In this document: one piece after another, positions 48,562 through 57,683 of the stretch | Layout of the letters: each line of letters opens with the position of its first letter | Numbering within the stretch: the stretch's first letter is position 1 | Translations under genes and position numbers: made by a program | Assembly (NCBI GenBank): GCA_036625225.1 | Contig: JAZKUF010000001.1 | Coordinates: 1,116,001 to 1,180,000, forward strand | From: Accumulibacter jenkinsii | GTDB taxonomy: Bacteria > Pseudomonadota > Gammaproteobacteria > Burkholderiales > Rhodocyclaceae | Reading direction: 5' to 3' | DNA: 64,000 nt | Notes under the pieces: generated by a model | Told to the model about the DNA's origin: nothing | The model's input: the letters and a program-made list of their open reading frames with translations, nothing else | The model's database searches: none

Positions 48562-49549
48562 CGACGGTATTGAACGCAGTGCCATCCTGCTCATTGCCCT
48601 CGGCGAGGACTATGCCGCTGAAGTTCTCAAGCACCTGGGGCCGAAAGAGGTGCAGAAGCTCGGGCACGCCATGGCGGCGCTCAAATCGGTGCCACGCATC
48701 CGCATCGAAGAGGTGCTGAGCGAGTTTCACCGCTCGGCCGAAGAATCGGCGGCGGTGCACGTCGATACCGACGCGTACGTCCGTTCGGTGCTGACCAAGG
48801 CGCTCGGCGACGACAAGGCGTCCAACCTCATCTCGCGCATCCTGCAGCCCGGCGACACCAACGGCATCGAAGGCCTGAAGTGGATGGATCCACCGACGGT
48901 CGCCGACCTGATCAAGAACGAACACCCCCAGATCATCGCCACCATCCTCGTCCACCTCGCGCATGATCATGCGAGCGAGGTCCTCAACCAGTTTTCGGAG
49001 CGCTTGCGTAACGACGTCGTCCTACGCGTGGCGACCCTGGAAGGCATCCAGCCGGAGGCCCTGAAGGAACTCAACGACGTCATGCTGCGCCTGCTCTCGG
49101 GGTCGGCCAACATGAAAAAGTCGGCAATGGGTGGCGTGCGGACGGTTGCCGAGATGCTCAACTTCATGGGGAGCACCAACGAGACCGCCGTTCTCGACTC
49201 GATCCGCGAGTACGACCCCGATCTCGCGCAGAAGATCCTCGACGAGATGTTCGTCTTCGAGAACCTGCTCGATCTCGAAGACCGCGCCATCCAGCTACTG
49301 CTGCGCGAGATCCAGTCCGAGTCGCTGATCCTCGCCATGAAAGGTGCCACCGAGCCCCTGCGCGAGAAGATTTTCAAGAACATGTCGCAGCGCGCGTCCG
49401 AAATGCTGCGCGAAGATCTCGATTCGCGCGGGCCGGTCCGCCTCTCGGAAGTCGAATCCGAGCAGAAGGAGATCCTGAAGATCGTCCGCCGGCTCGCCGA
49501 CGAAGGCCAGATCGTGCTCGGCGGCGCGGGTGGCGAGGAAATGGTCTGA
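48551..49549 (+). CDS. fliG: Flagellar motor switch protein FliG
   Basis: A 332-residue C-ring protein that couples to the stator and reverses rotation. Family blocks seen: SAILLIALGEDYAAEVLKHL, EHPQIIATILVHLAHDHASE, GGVRTVAEMLNFM and, in the torque helix, LREKIFKNMSQRASEMLREDL. ATG at 48551 lies inside the end of fliF. Length is typical. Confidence 0.97.
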   Translation: MPVDDGIERSAILLIALGEDYAAEVLKHLGPKEVQKLGHAMAALKSVPRIRIEEVLSEFHRSAEESAAVHVDTDAYVRSVLTKALGDDKASNLISRILQPGDTNGIEGLKWMDPPTVADLIKNEHPQIIATILVHLAHDHASEVLNQFSERLRNDVVLRVATLEGIQPEALKELNDVMLRLLSGSANMKKSAMGGVRTVAEMLNFMGSTNETAVLDSIREYDPDLAQKILDEMFVFENLLDLEDRAIQLLLREIQSESLILAMKGATEPLREKIFKNMSQRASEMLREDLDSRGPVRLSEVESEQKEILKIVRRLADEGQIVLGGAGGEEMV

Positions 49550-49562
49550 AGACCCTGAGCCA

Positions 49563-50294
49563 ATGAGCAACTGGCTGCCCAAGGAAAAGCTCACCGCTTA
49601 CCAGCGCTGGGAGGTCGCGGCTTTCGATGAAGAACAACGCGCGGCGAAGACGAGCGCTGCGCTCACGCCGCCGGTGCTCGAAGCCGCGCCGGCAGCGGTG
49701 GCCGAAGTCGAAGCAGACGAGCCGCAGGAAACCGTCGTGCTGCCGACGGCCGCGGACATCGAGCGCATGCACAGCGAGGCGCACGCCGCCGGCTACGCGG
49801 CGGGCTATGGCGCCGGCTACGACGAAGGCATCACTGCCGCGCAGGCCTCGGCAACGGCCCTCGCGAGGCTGATGGACCAGCTGACGCAGGCCCTGGTCGC
49901 GATCGATCAGGAGGTCGCCGATCAGTTGCTGGCGCTGGCGGTCGAAATCGCCCAGCAGGTCCTGCGCCAGAGTCTGCGCCTGCAACCCGAGCTGATCCTG
50001 CCGGTGGTCCGGGAAGCGGTCACCACCCTTCACCCGCATCACGGACAACCCCTGCTCTTCGTGCATCCGGATGATGCGCTGCTGGTGCGCAGCCAACTCG
50101 GTGAGCAACTCGCGCACAGCAACTGGCGGATCATCGAGGAGAGCACGCTGAGCGCCGGTGGCTGTCGGGTCGAACTCGGCGCGAGCGAAGTCGACGCGAC
50201 CATCGAGACCCGTTGGCGGCGCGTGATCGCAGCCCTCGGCGTTGGCGATGAATGGCTCAAGAGCCCGGGCATGAGGTCGCATGATGACCGCTGA
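49563..50294 (+). CDS. fliH: Flagellar export regulator FliH
   Basis: A 243-residue protein that binds the export ATPase FliI and tethers it to the C ring. The N-terminus (MSNWLPKEKLTAYQRWEVAA) is followed by an acidic Ala/Glu stretch and the small-residue repeat AAGYAAGYGAGYDEG typical of FliH. The C-terminal domain (about 130-230) resembles V/F-type ATPase stalk proteins. ATG at 49563 is 13 nt after the fliG stop. The end overlaps fliI by 14 nt. Confidence 0.93.
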   Translation: MSNWLPKEKLTAYQRWEVAAFDEEQRAAKTSAALTPPVLEAAPAAVAEVEADEPQETVVLPTAADIERMHSEAHAAGYAAGYGAGYDEGITAAQASATALARLMDQLTQALVAIDQEVADQLLALAVEIAQQVLRQSLRLQPELILPVVREAVTTLHPHHGQPLLFVHPDDALLVRSQLGEQLAHSNWRIIEESTLSAGGCRVELGASEVDATIETRWRRVIAALGVGDEWLKSPGMRSHDDR

Positions 50295-51705
50295 CGAGGG
50301 CGCAAACACGCATTTGTCGGCCTGGCGCGACTTCCTGGAAGGTTGCCGGCAAGCCACCAGCCAGATCAGCTCGCTGCTGCCGAGCGGCCACCTGACACGC
50401 ATCAACGGCCTCGTCATGGAGGCTTCGGGACTCAAACTGCCGCTCGGCAGTTCTTGCCGGATCATGCCCCAGGGCGGTTCGCCGATCGAGGCCGAAGTGG
50501 TTGGTTTCAATGGCGAGCGGCTTTTCCTGATGCCGACCGAGGATGTCTATGGCCTCTCGCCGGGGGCACGGGTGGTCGCACTCGAAGTCCCCCACCAGCC
50601 GCCGCGTATTGGCCAGGCACCGCCGGCGCGGCGGCGTTCGGTCGATCGCGCCAAACTGGTGCCGGTCGGCGAAGGGCTGCTCGGCCGCGTCCTCGATGGC
50701 GCTGGCCGGGCCCTCGACGGGCTCGGCGTGGTCAATGCCGGATCGCTTCGCCCGCTCCACAGCCGCCCGGTCAACCCGATGTCGAGGGCCGCGATCGAGC
50801 AGCCGCTTGATGTCGGCGTGCGCGCCATCAACGCCCTGCTGTGTGTCGGCCGTGGCCAGCGAATGGGGCTTTTCGCCGGTTCCGGGGTCGGCAAGAGCGT
50901 CCTCCTCGGAATGATGGCGCGCTATACGGAAGCTGAGGTCATCGTCGTCGGCCTGATCGGTGAACGGGGCCGCGAGGTCAAGGAATTCATCGAACAGATT
51001 CTCGGTCAACAGGGCCTGCGCCGGGCAGTCGTCGTTGCCGCCCCGGCCGACGTCAGCCCCTTGATGCGTCTGCAGGGGGCAGCCTACGCGACCTGTATCG
51101 CCGAATACTTTCGCGATCGCGGCCGACATGTTTTGCTGATCATGGACTCGCTGACCCGTTACGCGATGGCGCAGCGCGAGATTGCGCTGGCCATCGGGGA
51201 GCCGCCGGTGACGCGCGGCTATCCGCCATCGGTCTTCGCGCGGCTACCGCAGCTCGTCGAGCGTGCCGGCAATGGGCGCGACGGCAGCGGCTCGATCACC
51301 GGTTTCTACACCGTTCTCGCTGAAGGCGACGACCAGCAGGATCCGATCGCCGATGCCGCCCGGGCGATCCTCGACGGCCACATCGTGCTCTCGCGGACAC
51401 TCGCCGACGCCAGCCACTATCCGGCAATCGACATCGAGCAGTCGATTTCGCGCGCCATGGTGAACCTCGTCAAGCCGTCTCATCTGGAAAATATCCGCCG
51501 CTTCAAGAGCCTTTTCTCGCGCTATCAACGCTCGCGAGACCTGATCAGCGTCGGCGCCTACGCCGCCGGTTCCGATCCACAACTCGACCAGGCGATCGCC
51601 ATCTATCCGCGCTTCGAGGCCCTGTTGCAGCAGAACCTGAACCAGCACGCCGATTTTGCCGGCAGCATCGCTCAGCTGCAGGCCCTGTTCGGCACCGGCA
51701 GCTGA
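50281..51705 (+). CDS. fliI: Flagellar export ATPase FliI
   Basis: A 474-residue cytosolic ATPase of the F1-beta type that energises and orders export. Walker A is FAGSGVGKSVLLG near residue 200, followed by VVGLIGERGREVKEF and the Walker B region LLIMDSLTRYAMAQREIALA. PPSVFARLPQLVERAGNG and GSITGFYTVLAEGDDQQDP are also typical. The gene overlaps fliH and precedes fliJ. Confidence 0.97.
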   Translation: MMTADEGANTHLSAWRDFLEGCRQATSQISSLLPSGHLTRINGLVMEASGLKLPLGSSCRIMPQGGSPIEAEVVGFNGERLFLMPTEDVYGLSPGARVVALEVPHQPPRIGQAPPARRRSVDRAKLVPVGEGLLGRVLDGAGRALDGLGVVNAGSLRPLHSRPVNPMSRAAIEQPLDVGVRAINALLCVGRGQRMGLFAGSGVGKSVLLGMMARYTEAEVIVVGLIGERGREVKEFIEQILGQQGLRRAVVVAAPADVSPLMRLQGAAYATCIAEYFRDRGRHVLLIMDSLTRYAMAQREIALAIGEPPVTRGYPPSVFARLPQLVERAGNGRDGSGSITGFYTVLAEGDDQQDPIADAARAILDGHIVLSRTLADASHYPAIDIEQSISRAMVNLVKPSHLENIRRFKSLFSRYQRSRDLISVGAYAAGSDPQLDQAIAIYPRFEALLQQNLNQHADFAGSIAQLQALFGTGS

Positions 51706-51759
51706 TGAAGCGGCCGACGCGCACCGATTGCCGCCGGCACTGACCGAGGCCAGTTCATC

Positions 51760-52206
51760 ATGCCCAGACCTTTCTCGCTGCAGACTGTCCTCGAACTGAT
51801 GCAGGCGCGCAGCGACGAAGCGACGCAGCGGCTCGCCACCCTGCTGGCGGTCGAAATGGACGTGAAGCGCAAGCTCACCCTGCTGCAGGAGTATCGCGAT
51901 GAATATGCGGCGCGTTTCCGGCAAGCGGCGCAGCACGGACTGGGACAACCCGAATGGCGCAACTATCAGTCCTTCCTCGGCCGGCTCGACGAGGCCGTCC
52001 GCCAGCAGCTCGAGGCCGTCGCGCGGCAGGCTGCCCATACCGCCGCCGGTCAGGCGGAATGGCAGCAGCAGCGGACGCGACTGAAGGCTTTCGACGCGCT
52101 CTCCCGGCGTCACCGGGCGGGCGAAGCCCGCGAGGAACTGCGGCAGGAGCAGAAAATGCAGGACGAGTTTGCCGCCCGCCTCCGGGACGACGGACAATCC
52201 TCCTGA
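51760..52206 (+). CDS. fliJ: Flagellar export chaperone FliJ
   Basis: A 148-residue protein predicted to be almost entirely coiled coil, rich in Gln, Arg, Ala and Glu, as expected for FliJ, the central stalk that turns in the FliI ring. It starts MPRPFSLQTVLELMQARSDE. Position after fliI supports the call; the sequence family is weakly conserved. Confidence 0.88.
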   Translation: MPRPFSLQTVLELMQARSDEATQRLATLLAVEMDVKRKLTLLQEYRDEYAARFRQAAQHGLGQPEWRNYQSFLGRLDEAVRQQLEAVARQAAHTAAGQAEWQQQRTRLKAFDALSRRHRAGEAREELRQEQKMQDEFAARLRDDGQSS

Positions 52207-52213
52207 TAGTGCA

Positions 52214-52229
52214 TGGCATGTTGCTTGCT
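52214..52229 (+). promoter_or_regulatory. Sigma-54 promoter of fliK
   Basis: TGGCATG-TTGC-TTGCT matches the sigma-54 consensus at all but one fixed position. It lies 8 nt after the fliJ stop and about 58 nt before the fliK ATG. It would let fliK and the export-gate genes be expressed apart from fliF-J. Confidence 0.8.
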
Positions 52230-52286
52230 TATGTTTTGCCTGGGGGTTGCCCTTAACGCAGCTGCCGCTTGCCAGGAGCATCGATC

Positions 52287-53288
52287 ATGACCATCGCCAT
52301 CGTGTCAACGCTGGTTCAGCCCGCCGCCCGTGCCACCGTCTCGCAGAGCGTGGCCCGCGCCGGTGAGACGACCGACGAGCCGGGACCCGCGGCGGACTTC
52401 GCAAGCCTGCTGCTCGGCGTCGTCGCGCCGCCGCTGCCCGCCGGGCCGGTGAGCGACCCGGCGCTGCCGGGCGAGAGCAGTCTCGTGGCTGGCGATGCAG
52501 CGCTCGCGGCGGGCCTGCCGCCGGTCGCCCTGCCCACCCCGGCCGCCTTGCGCCAGGAAATCGAGAGCGCGCGGGGAAGCCGTATCGAGACCGTCCCCGG
52601 GGCCGCTGCCGGCAAGCCCGGGGACGCACCGCCCCTGCGCCGGGCAGCGAGCGACGCTGAGCGATTTCTGCCGGGGTCAGCGGCAGGGACGGCCGCTGAC
52701 CCACCGGCAAGAATTGCCGTTGCCGATTTCGCCAACAGCCTCTTCGAACGTGGGGTCGCAAAACCGCCCGAAACGGTTTCGCCGACGAGCGAGTTCAATC
52801 CGCTGCCCAGCCAGCCGGGGAGTGCCGGCCAGGCCAGTGCCGCCCGGCCCGACCTGCCGACGCCGCTGCGTGACCCGTCCTGGGCGAGCGACTTTGGCCA
52901 GAAGCTGTTGTGGTTCGCGAGCCACGACAAGGAGGTCGCACAGCTCACCCTGCATCCGCCGCAACTCGGGTCGATCGAGATTACCCTGAAGCTCGACAAG
53001 GATCAGGCCAGCGCGCATTTCGTTTCGGCAAATGCCGAGGTGCGAGCCATCATCGAAGCGGCGACGCCGCGTCTGCGGGAAATGTTTGCCGGCGCAGGGA
53101 TCGAACTCGGTCAGACGAGCGTCGGCAGTGAATCGCCGCAGCCGCAGTCCGACAGTCGGCAGGAAGCGTCGCCGCAACCCCGCCGATTGACCGATGGGAC
53201 TATACTTGGCCCTGATCTGCTCGGCGGCCCGCCGACGCAGAGCCTGGCCCTGAATCGCGGTCACGGCATGGTCGATGTCTTCGCCTAG
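52287..53288 (+). CDS. fliK: Flagellar hook-length control protein FliK
   Basis: A 333-residue exported ruler protein. The first 210 residues are low-complexity Ala/Pro-rich, as in other FliK proteins. The compact C-terminal domain (about 220-300) contains VAQLTLHPPQLGSIEITLKL and REMFAGAGIELGQ, the conserved region that switches export specificity. ATG at 52287 follows CAGGAG by 8 nt, better than the upstream in-frame start at 52269. Confidence 0.92.
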   Translation: MTIAIVSTLVQPAARATVSQSVARAGETTDEPGPAADFASLLLGVVAPPLPAGPVSDPALPGESSLVAGDAALAAGLPPVALPTPAALRQEIESARGSRIETVPGAAAGKPGDAPPLRRAASDAERFLPGSAAGTAADPPARIAVADFANSLFERGVAKPPETVSPTSEFNPLPSQPGSAGQASAARPDLPTPLRDPSWASDFGQKLLWFASHDKEVAQLTLHPPQLGSIEITLKLDKDQASAHFVSANAEVRAIIEAATPRLREMFAGAGIELGQTSVGSESPQPQSDSRQEASPQPRRLTDGTILGPDLLGGPPTQSLALNRGHGMVDVFA

Positions 53289-53349
53289 CGGCCAGCGCGC
53301 ACCGAGACCAACGCTGTGAACACGCAAACAACCGAGAAAGAAACGCTGA

Positions 53350-53898
53350 ATGGCGAAGGACGCAAAGCCCGCAACTAACGGTACTGAGCCGGCACCGGCA
53401 AAGAACAGCAAGAAACTGCTGATCATCGTCTCGCTGCTGGTGCTGCTGCTCGGCCTTGCCGGGCTGGGCGCCTACTTTCTTTTCGCCGGGTCGTCGGCGC
53501 ACGATGAGGGCGACGACGAGGTTCCGGTCGAGAAGGCGAAGCCGGCCAGAAAGAAGGTGAACCGCGATGCGCCACCGATCTATGTCGGGCTCGACGCGTT
53601 CACGGTCAATCTGGTACCGGAGGGCGGTGACCAGTTTCTGCAGGTCGTCATCTCGGTCGAGGTCAGCGATCAACAGGTCGGCGAGCAGATCAAGGTCTAC
53701 ACGCCCAAGCTGCGCAATGATCTCACCGTGCTGCTGTCGAGCAAGAAGGCTTCGGAACTGATGAGCAAGGAAGGCAAGGAAGCGCTCGCGCAGGAGATCC
53801 GGACACAGATGAACGACATCATCGATCCCGCCGGCAGGGGCAAGTCGCGTGATCAACCCATCCAGGAAGTGCTCTTCACTTCCTTCATCATTCAATGA
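53350..53898 (+). CDS. fliL: Flagellar basal body-associated protein FliL
   Basis: A 182-residue single-span inner-membrane protein that supports the stator. The N-terminus is short and polar, then KLLIIVSLLVLLLGLAGLGA forms the membrane helix (about 19-38), then a periplasmic domain with YVGLDAFTVNLVPEGGDQFL and VLLSSKKASELMSKEGKE. Normal length. It lies 5 nt before fliM. Confidence 0.95.
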   Translation: MAKDAKPATNGTEPAPAKNSKKLLIIVSLLVLLLGLAGLGAYFLFAGSSAHDEGDDEVPVEKAKPARKKVNRDAPPIYVGLDAFTVNLVPEGGDQFLQVVISVEVSDQQVGEQIKVYTPKLRNDLTVLLSSKKASELMSKEGKEALAQEIRTQMNDIIDPAGRGKSRDQPIQEVLFTSFIIQ

Positions 53899-53903
53899 GC
53901 TGA

Positions 53904-54908
53904 ATGAGCGCGGACTTTCTTTCACAGGATGAAGTCGACGCCCTGCTCAAAGGCGTCAGCGGCGAAGCCGACACCCCCGAAGCGGTCGACGACCTCGGTG
54001 CCGGCCCTCGTCCCTACAACCTGGGAACGCAGGAGCGCATCGTCCGCGGGCGGATGCCGACGCTTGAACTGGTCAATGAACGTTTTGCCCGTTATCTGCG
54101 GATCGGCCTGTTCAACTACATGCACCGCAGCGCCGAGATCTCCGTCGGCACCATACGGGTCCAGAAGTACAGCGAGTTCACTCGCAACCTGGTGGTCCCG
54201 ACCAACCTCAATCTGGTCGCCGCCAGGCCCTTGCGCGGTACGGCGCTGTTCGTCTTCGATCCGAGTCTCGTTTTCCTGGTCGTGGACAACATGTTCGGCG
54301 GCGATGGCCGCTTCCATACCCGGGTCGAAGGCCGCGATTTCACGGCCACTGAACAGCGCATCATCCAGGGCTTGCTGGGGGTCGTGTTCAGCGAGTACAC
54401 CCGTTCCTGGAAACCGGTCTATGACCTCACGTTCACCTACATGCGATCGGAGATGAACTCGCAATTCGCGAACATCGCGACCCCGTCCGAAATCGTCGTG
54501 TCAACCACCTTCTCACTCGAATTCGGCGGCTCGAACGCGGACATGCACATCTGCTTCCCCTACTCGATGATCGAACCGATTCGCGACCTGCTGTACAGCG
54601 CGATGCAGAGCGACCGACTGTCGACCGACCGCCGCTGGATCATCATGCTGCGCAGACAGCTGAAGAACGCCGATGTCGAAATCACCGTCAGGCTGGCGAC
54701 GACGACGGTCAGCCTGCGCCAGATCATGAAGATGAAGGTCGGTGACATCATTCCGCTGGACATCCCGGACAAGGTGATCGCACTGGTCGATGACGTGCCC
54801 GTGATGGAATGCGATTACGGACAACAGGGCGGGCAGTACGCGCTCAAGGTCAACCGCTTCATGGCCAACGAGAATGAGCAGGCCGCCGGGGGAGAAATCA
54901 ATGGCTAA
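53904..54908 (+). CDS. fliM: Flagellar motor switch protein FliM
   Basis: A 334-residue C-ring protein. The N-terminal CheY-P-binding peptide MSADFLSQDEVDALLKGV is intact. The middle domain has the conserved RMPTLELVNERFARYLR and MFGGDGRFHTRVEGRDFT. A SpoA domain forms the C-terminus (about 250-330). It overlaps fliN by 8 nt. Confidence 0.97.
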   Translation: MSADFLSQDEVDALLKGVSGEADTPEAVDDLGAGPRPYNLGTQERIVRGRMPTLELVNERFARYLRIGLFNYMHRSAEISVGTIRVQKYSEFTRNLVVPTNLNLVAARPLRGTALFVFDPSLVFLVVDNMFGGDGRFHTRVEGRDFTATEQRIIQGLLGVVFSEYTRSWKPVYDLTFTYMRSEMNSQFANIATPSEIVVSTTFSLEFGGSNADMHICFPYSMIEPIRDLLYSAMQSDRLSTDRRWIIMLRRQLKNADVEITVRLATTTVSLRQIMKMKVGDIIPLDIPDKVIALVDDVPVMECDYGQQGGQYALKVNRFMANENEQAAGGEING

Positions 54909-55338
54909 CGATAAAGACGATTTCGGCCATTCCGCCACCGGTGACGTCGGCCTCGACGATGACTGGGCAGCGGCGATGGCCGAGCAGGCCATGGCCGAAG
55001 TCGAACCGGGCGCCCGCGCGCAGCCCGCCGACATCTTCCCGAGCTTCAATGAGACCGGCGGCAAGACATCGCTCATGAACGAACTCGACATGATCCTGGA
55101 CATCCCGGTCCAGATCGCGGTCGAACTTGGGCGAACCAAAATTACCATCAAGAACCTCCTGCAACTCGCACACGGCTCGGTCGTCGAACTCGACGCGATG
55201 GCCGGAGAACCGCTGAGTGTTTTCGTCAATGGCACGCTGATCGCCCAGGGTGAGGTGGTGGTGGTCAATGACAAGTTCGGCATTCGCCTGACCGACATCG
55301 TGACCCCGTCCGAAAGGGCGCGAAAGATCGGTCAGTGA
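54901..55338 (+). CDS. fliN: Flagellar motor switch protein FliN
   Basis: A 145-residue C-ring protein. An acidic linker of about 60 residues precedes the SpoA domain with LDIPVQIAVELGRTKITIKN, LLQLAHGSVVELDAMAGEPL and VVVNDKFGIRLTDIVTP. ATG at 54901 follows GGGGGAGAAA inside the end of fliM. Confidence 0.96.
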   Translation: MANDKDDFGHSATGDVGLDDDWAAAMAEQAMAEVEPGARAQPADIFPSFNETGGKTSLMNELDMILDIPVQIAVELGRTKITIKNLLQLAHGSVVELDAMAGEPLSVFVNGTLIAQGEVVVVNDKFGIRLTDIVTPSERARKIGQ

Positions 55339-55438
55339 GTGCCAGCCCGCATCCTGCGGCGGTGGGTCGTGGCCGCCGTTTTGATCTTCTCGTCGCTTGC
55401 TTTAAGATATCGGACGCATCCCAGCCTGGCCAACGCTC

Positions 55439-55888
55439 GTGATTCGATACCGCAAGACTCCTCTTTGCAGAGCCGCGCGTACCAGTTGCGCGCTGCTCTG
55501 CGCGTCGTTTGCCGGCCCCGCCCTGGCGCAGGCGGCCAGCGACCTTGCCGGCCTGTCCGCCACGACGATGCTGCAGACCCTGCTCGGCCTCGCCGTGGTC
55601 ATCGGCCTCCTGTTCCTGGCTGCCTTCCTGCTGCGCAAGGTCAACGGCGGTCGAGGTTTCGGCAGCCACGGCCCCCTGCGGGTCGTCGGCGGCCTGATGC
55701 TCGGCAACCGAGAGCGCATCGTGCTGCTCGAAGTCGGTGACAGCTGGATCGTGGTCGGCCTCGTGCCGGGCCAGATCCGCACCCTGCACACCCTCCCCAA
55801 GGGTGAACTGAAACCCGGTGGCGGCGGTGAACGACACTTTGCTCAATGGCTCAAGCAGGTCGCCGAGCGCAAGAATGAAGACCACTAA
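55439..55888 (+). CDS. fliO: Flagellar biosynthetic protein FliO
   Basis: A 149-residue membrane protein that stabilises FliP during export-gate assembly. An N-terminal signal-like region (CALLCASFAGPALAQ) is followed by the helix LLGLAVVIGLLFLAAFLL (about 48-65) and the conserved cytosolic part LRVVGGLMLGNRERIVLLEV. A GTG start at 55439 is used. The preceding 100 bp hold no gene. It overlaps fliP by 14 nt. Confidence 0.9.
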   Translation: MIRYRKTPLCRAARTSCALLCASFAGPALAQAASDLAGLSATTMLQTLLGLAVVIGLLFLAAFLLRKVNGGRGFGSHGPLRVVGGLMLGNRERIVLLEVGDSWIVVGLVPGQIRTLHTLPKGELKPGGGGERHFAQWLKQVAERKNEDH

Positions 55889-56624
55889 TATCGCCGCCGG
55901 GCTGCTGCTCGGACTCATCCTGCCGCTGGCGGCGTGGGCGCAGACTGGCGGGCTGCCAGCGGTGACCAGCACGCCGGGCGCTGGCGGCAGTCAGACCTAC
56001 ACCCTGTCGATCCAGACCCTGCTCACGCTGACCGCGCTGACCTTCATCCCGGCCGCCCTGCTGATGATGACCAGCTTCACGCGGATCATCATCGTCCTCT
56101 CGCTGCTGCGCCACGCGCTCGGCACGCAGACCTCGCCGCCGAACCAGGTGCTGCTCGGGCTCGCGCTCTTCCTGACCTTCTTCATCATGTCGCCGGTGCT
56201 CGACAGGGTCTACAGCGAAGCCTATCTGCCCCTGTCGGAAGACCGCATCACCTTTCTTGAGGCGATCGAGCGCGGCGCCGTTCCCCTGCGCAGCTTCATG
56301 CTCAAACAGACCCGTGAATCCGACATCGCGCTGTTCGCACGCATGGCCAGGGCGCCGACCTTTCAATCGACCGACGACATCCCGATGCGACTGCTGATCC
56401 CGGCTTTCGTCACCAGCGAGTTGAAGACCGCTTTTCAGATCGGCTTCATCATCTTCATCCCGTTCCTGATCGTGGACATGGTCGTCGCCAGCGTGCTGAT
56501 GTCGATGGGCATGATGATGATGTCGCCGGTGATGGTGGCGCTGCCTTTCAAGCTGATGCTCTTCGTGCTCGTCGATGGCTGGCACCTGCTGCTCGGCTCA
56601 CTGGTCGCGAGCTTTGTCACATGA
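55875..56624 (+). CDS. fliP: Flagellar export gate protein FliP
   Basis: A 249-residue polytopic protein that forms the export gate with FliQ and FliR. A cleavable signal peptide (AAGLLLGLILPLAAWAQ) is typical of FliP. Family blocks are LLMMTSFTRIIIVLSLLRHA, GLALFLTFFIMSPVLDRVY, LLIPAFVTSELKTAFQIGF and VASVLMSMGMMMMSPVMVAL. ATG at 55875 lies in the end of fliO; the stop overlaps fliQ in ATGA. Confidence 0.97.
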   Translation: MKTTNIAAGLLLGLILPLAAWAQTGGLPAVTSTPGAGGSQTYTLSIQTLLTLTALTFIPAALLMMTSFTRIIIVLSLLRHALGTQTSPPNQVLLGLALFLTFFIMSPVLDRVYSEAYLPLSEDRITFLEAIERGAVPLRSFMLKQTRESDIALFARMARAPTFQSTDDIPMRLLIPAFVTSELKTAFQIGFIIFIPFLIVDMVVASVLMSMGMMMMSPVMVALPFKLMLFVLVDGWHLLLGSLVASFVT

Positions 56625-56890
56625 GCCCCGAAATGGTGATGGAAATCGGTCGCCAGGCCATCGAACTGACCCTGCTGCTGTCCGCCCCGCCGCTCCTGGC
56701 AGCCCTCGTGATCGGCCTGATCGTCAGCATCTTCCAGGCGGCGACGCAGATCAACGAGCAGACCCTGTCCTTCATCCCCAAGCTGGTCGGCATGTTCCTG
56801 ACCCTTGTCCTGGCCGGCCCCTGGATGCTCCAGATGATGGTCGAATACATCCAGAGGCTCTTCGAGAGCATTCCGCAGCTGATCGGCTGA
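56621..56890 (+). CDS. fliQ: Flagellar export gate protein FliQ
   Basis: An 89-residue protein with two membrane helices. It begins MSPEMVMEIGRQAIELTLLL and contains FQAATQINEQTLSFIPKLVG, the conserved FliQ loop. Translationally coupled to fliP by a 4-nt overlap. Confidence 0.96.
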   Translation: MSPEMVMEIGRQAIELTLLLSAPPLLAALVIGLIVSIFQAATQINEQTLSFIPKLVGMFLTLVLAGPWMLQMMVEYIQRLFESIPQLIG

Positions 56891-56897
56891 AGACCGG

Positions 56898-57683
56898 ATG
56901 ATCAGCCTGACGGCGGCCGAGATCAACGCCTGGGTGGTGGCCTTCTTCTTCCCCCTGGCGCGCATCCTGGCCCTCCTCGGCAGCGCGCCGCCATTCAACA
57001 ACCCGGCGATGACCACCCGCGTGCGCCTCGCCTTTGGCCTCGTGATCACCATCGGCATCACGCCGGCGCTGCCGCCGATGCCGGCCATCGACCCGGCTTC
57101 GGCAACCGGCCTGCTGCTCCTCGCACAGCAGATGCTGATCGGTTTCGCGATGGGCTTTGCCATGCGCCTGGTCTTCAGCGCGGTCGATATGGCAGGCAGC
57201 CTGATCAGTCTGCAGATGGGGCTCGGCTTTGCCAGTTCGTACGATCCGCAGACGGCTGGCCAGACCGGGGTCGTCTCGGAGTTCCTCGGCCTGCTCGCGC
57301 TGCTGGTTTTCATGGCGATCAACGGCCACCTGATGATCATTGCCACCCTGACGCACAGCTTCACGGTCATTCCGGTCAGCGGCGCCGGGCTGGCCGCGAA
57401 CAGCTGGTGGACGCTGGCACGCTCGGCTGCGATCATCTTCTCGTCGGGGCTGCTGCTCGCGCTGCCGGTGGTGGTCGCGCTGCTGATCACCAACCTCGCG
57501 CTCGCCGTTCTCAGCCGGGCAGCGCCGCAGCTCAACCTGATGGCGATCGGCTTTCCGCTGACCATTGCCCTCGGTTTCGCCGGCCTGATCTTCGGGCTGT
57601 CGTACATGGGCCCGCCGCTGCAACAGCTCTTCGAATACGGGCTCGAGTCGATGCTGGGGTCGTTTGCGGGCCGGGCGGGTTAG
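56898..57683 (+). CDS. fliR: Flagellar export gate protein FliR
   Basis: A 261-residue polytopic membrane protein completing the FliPQR gate. Seen are ARILALLGSAPPFNNPAMTT, LLAQQMLIGFAMGFAMRLVF and MGLGFASSYDPQTAGQTGVV. It is the last gene of the fliF-R cluster and its stop overlaps, tail to tail, the stop of the next gene by 4 nt. FlhB is not in the window. Confidence 0.96.
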   Translation: MISLTAAEINAWVVAFFFPLARILALLGSAPPFNNPAMTTRVRLAFGLVITIGITPALPPMPAIDPASATGLLLLAQQMLIGFAMGFAMRLVFSAVDMAGSLISLQMGLGFASSYDPQTAGQTGVVSEFLGLLALLVFMAINGHLMIIATLTHSFTVIPVSGAGLAANSWWTLARSAAIIFSSGLLLALPVVVALLITNLALAVLSRAAPQLNLMAIGFPLTIALGFAGLIFGLSYMGPPLQQLFEYGLESMLGSFAGRAG

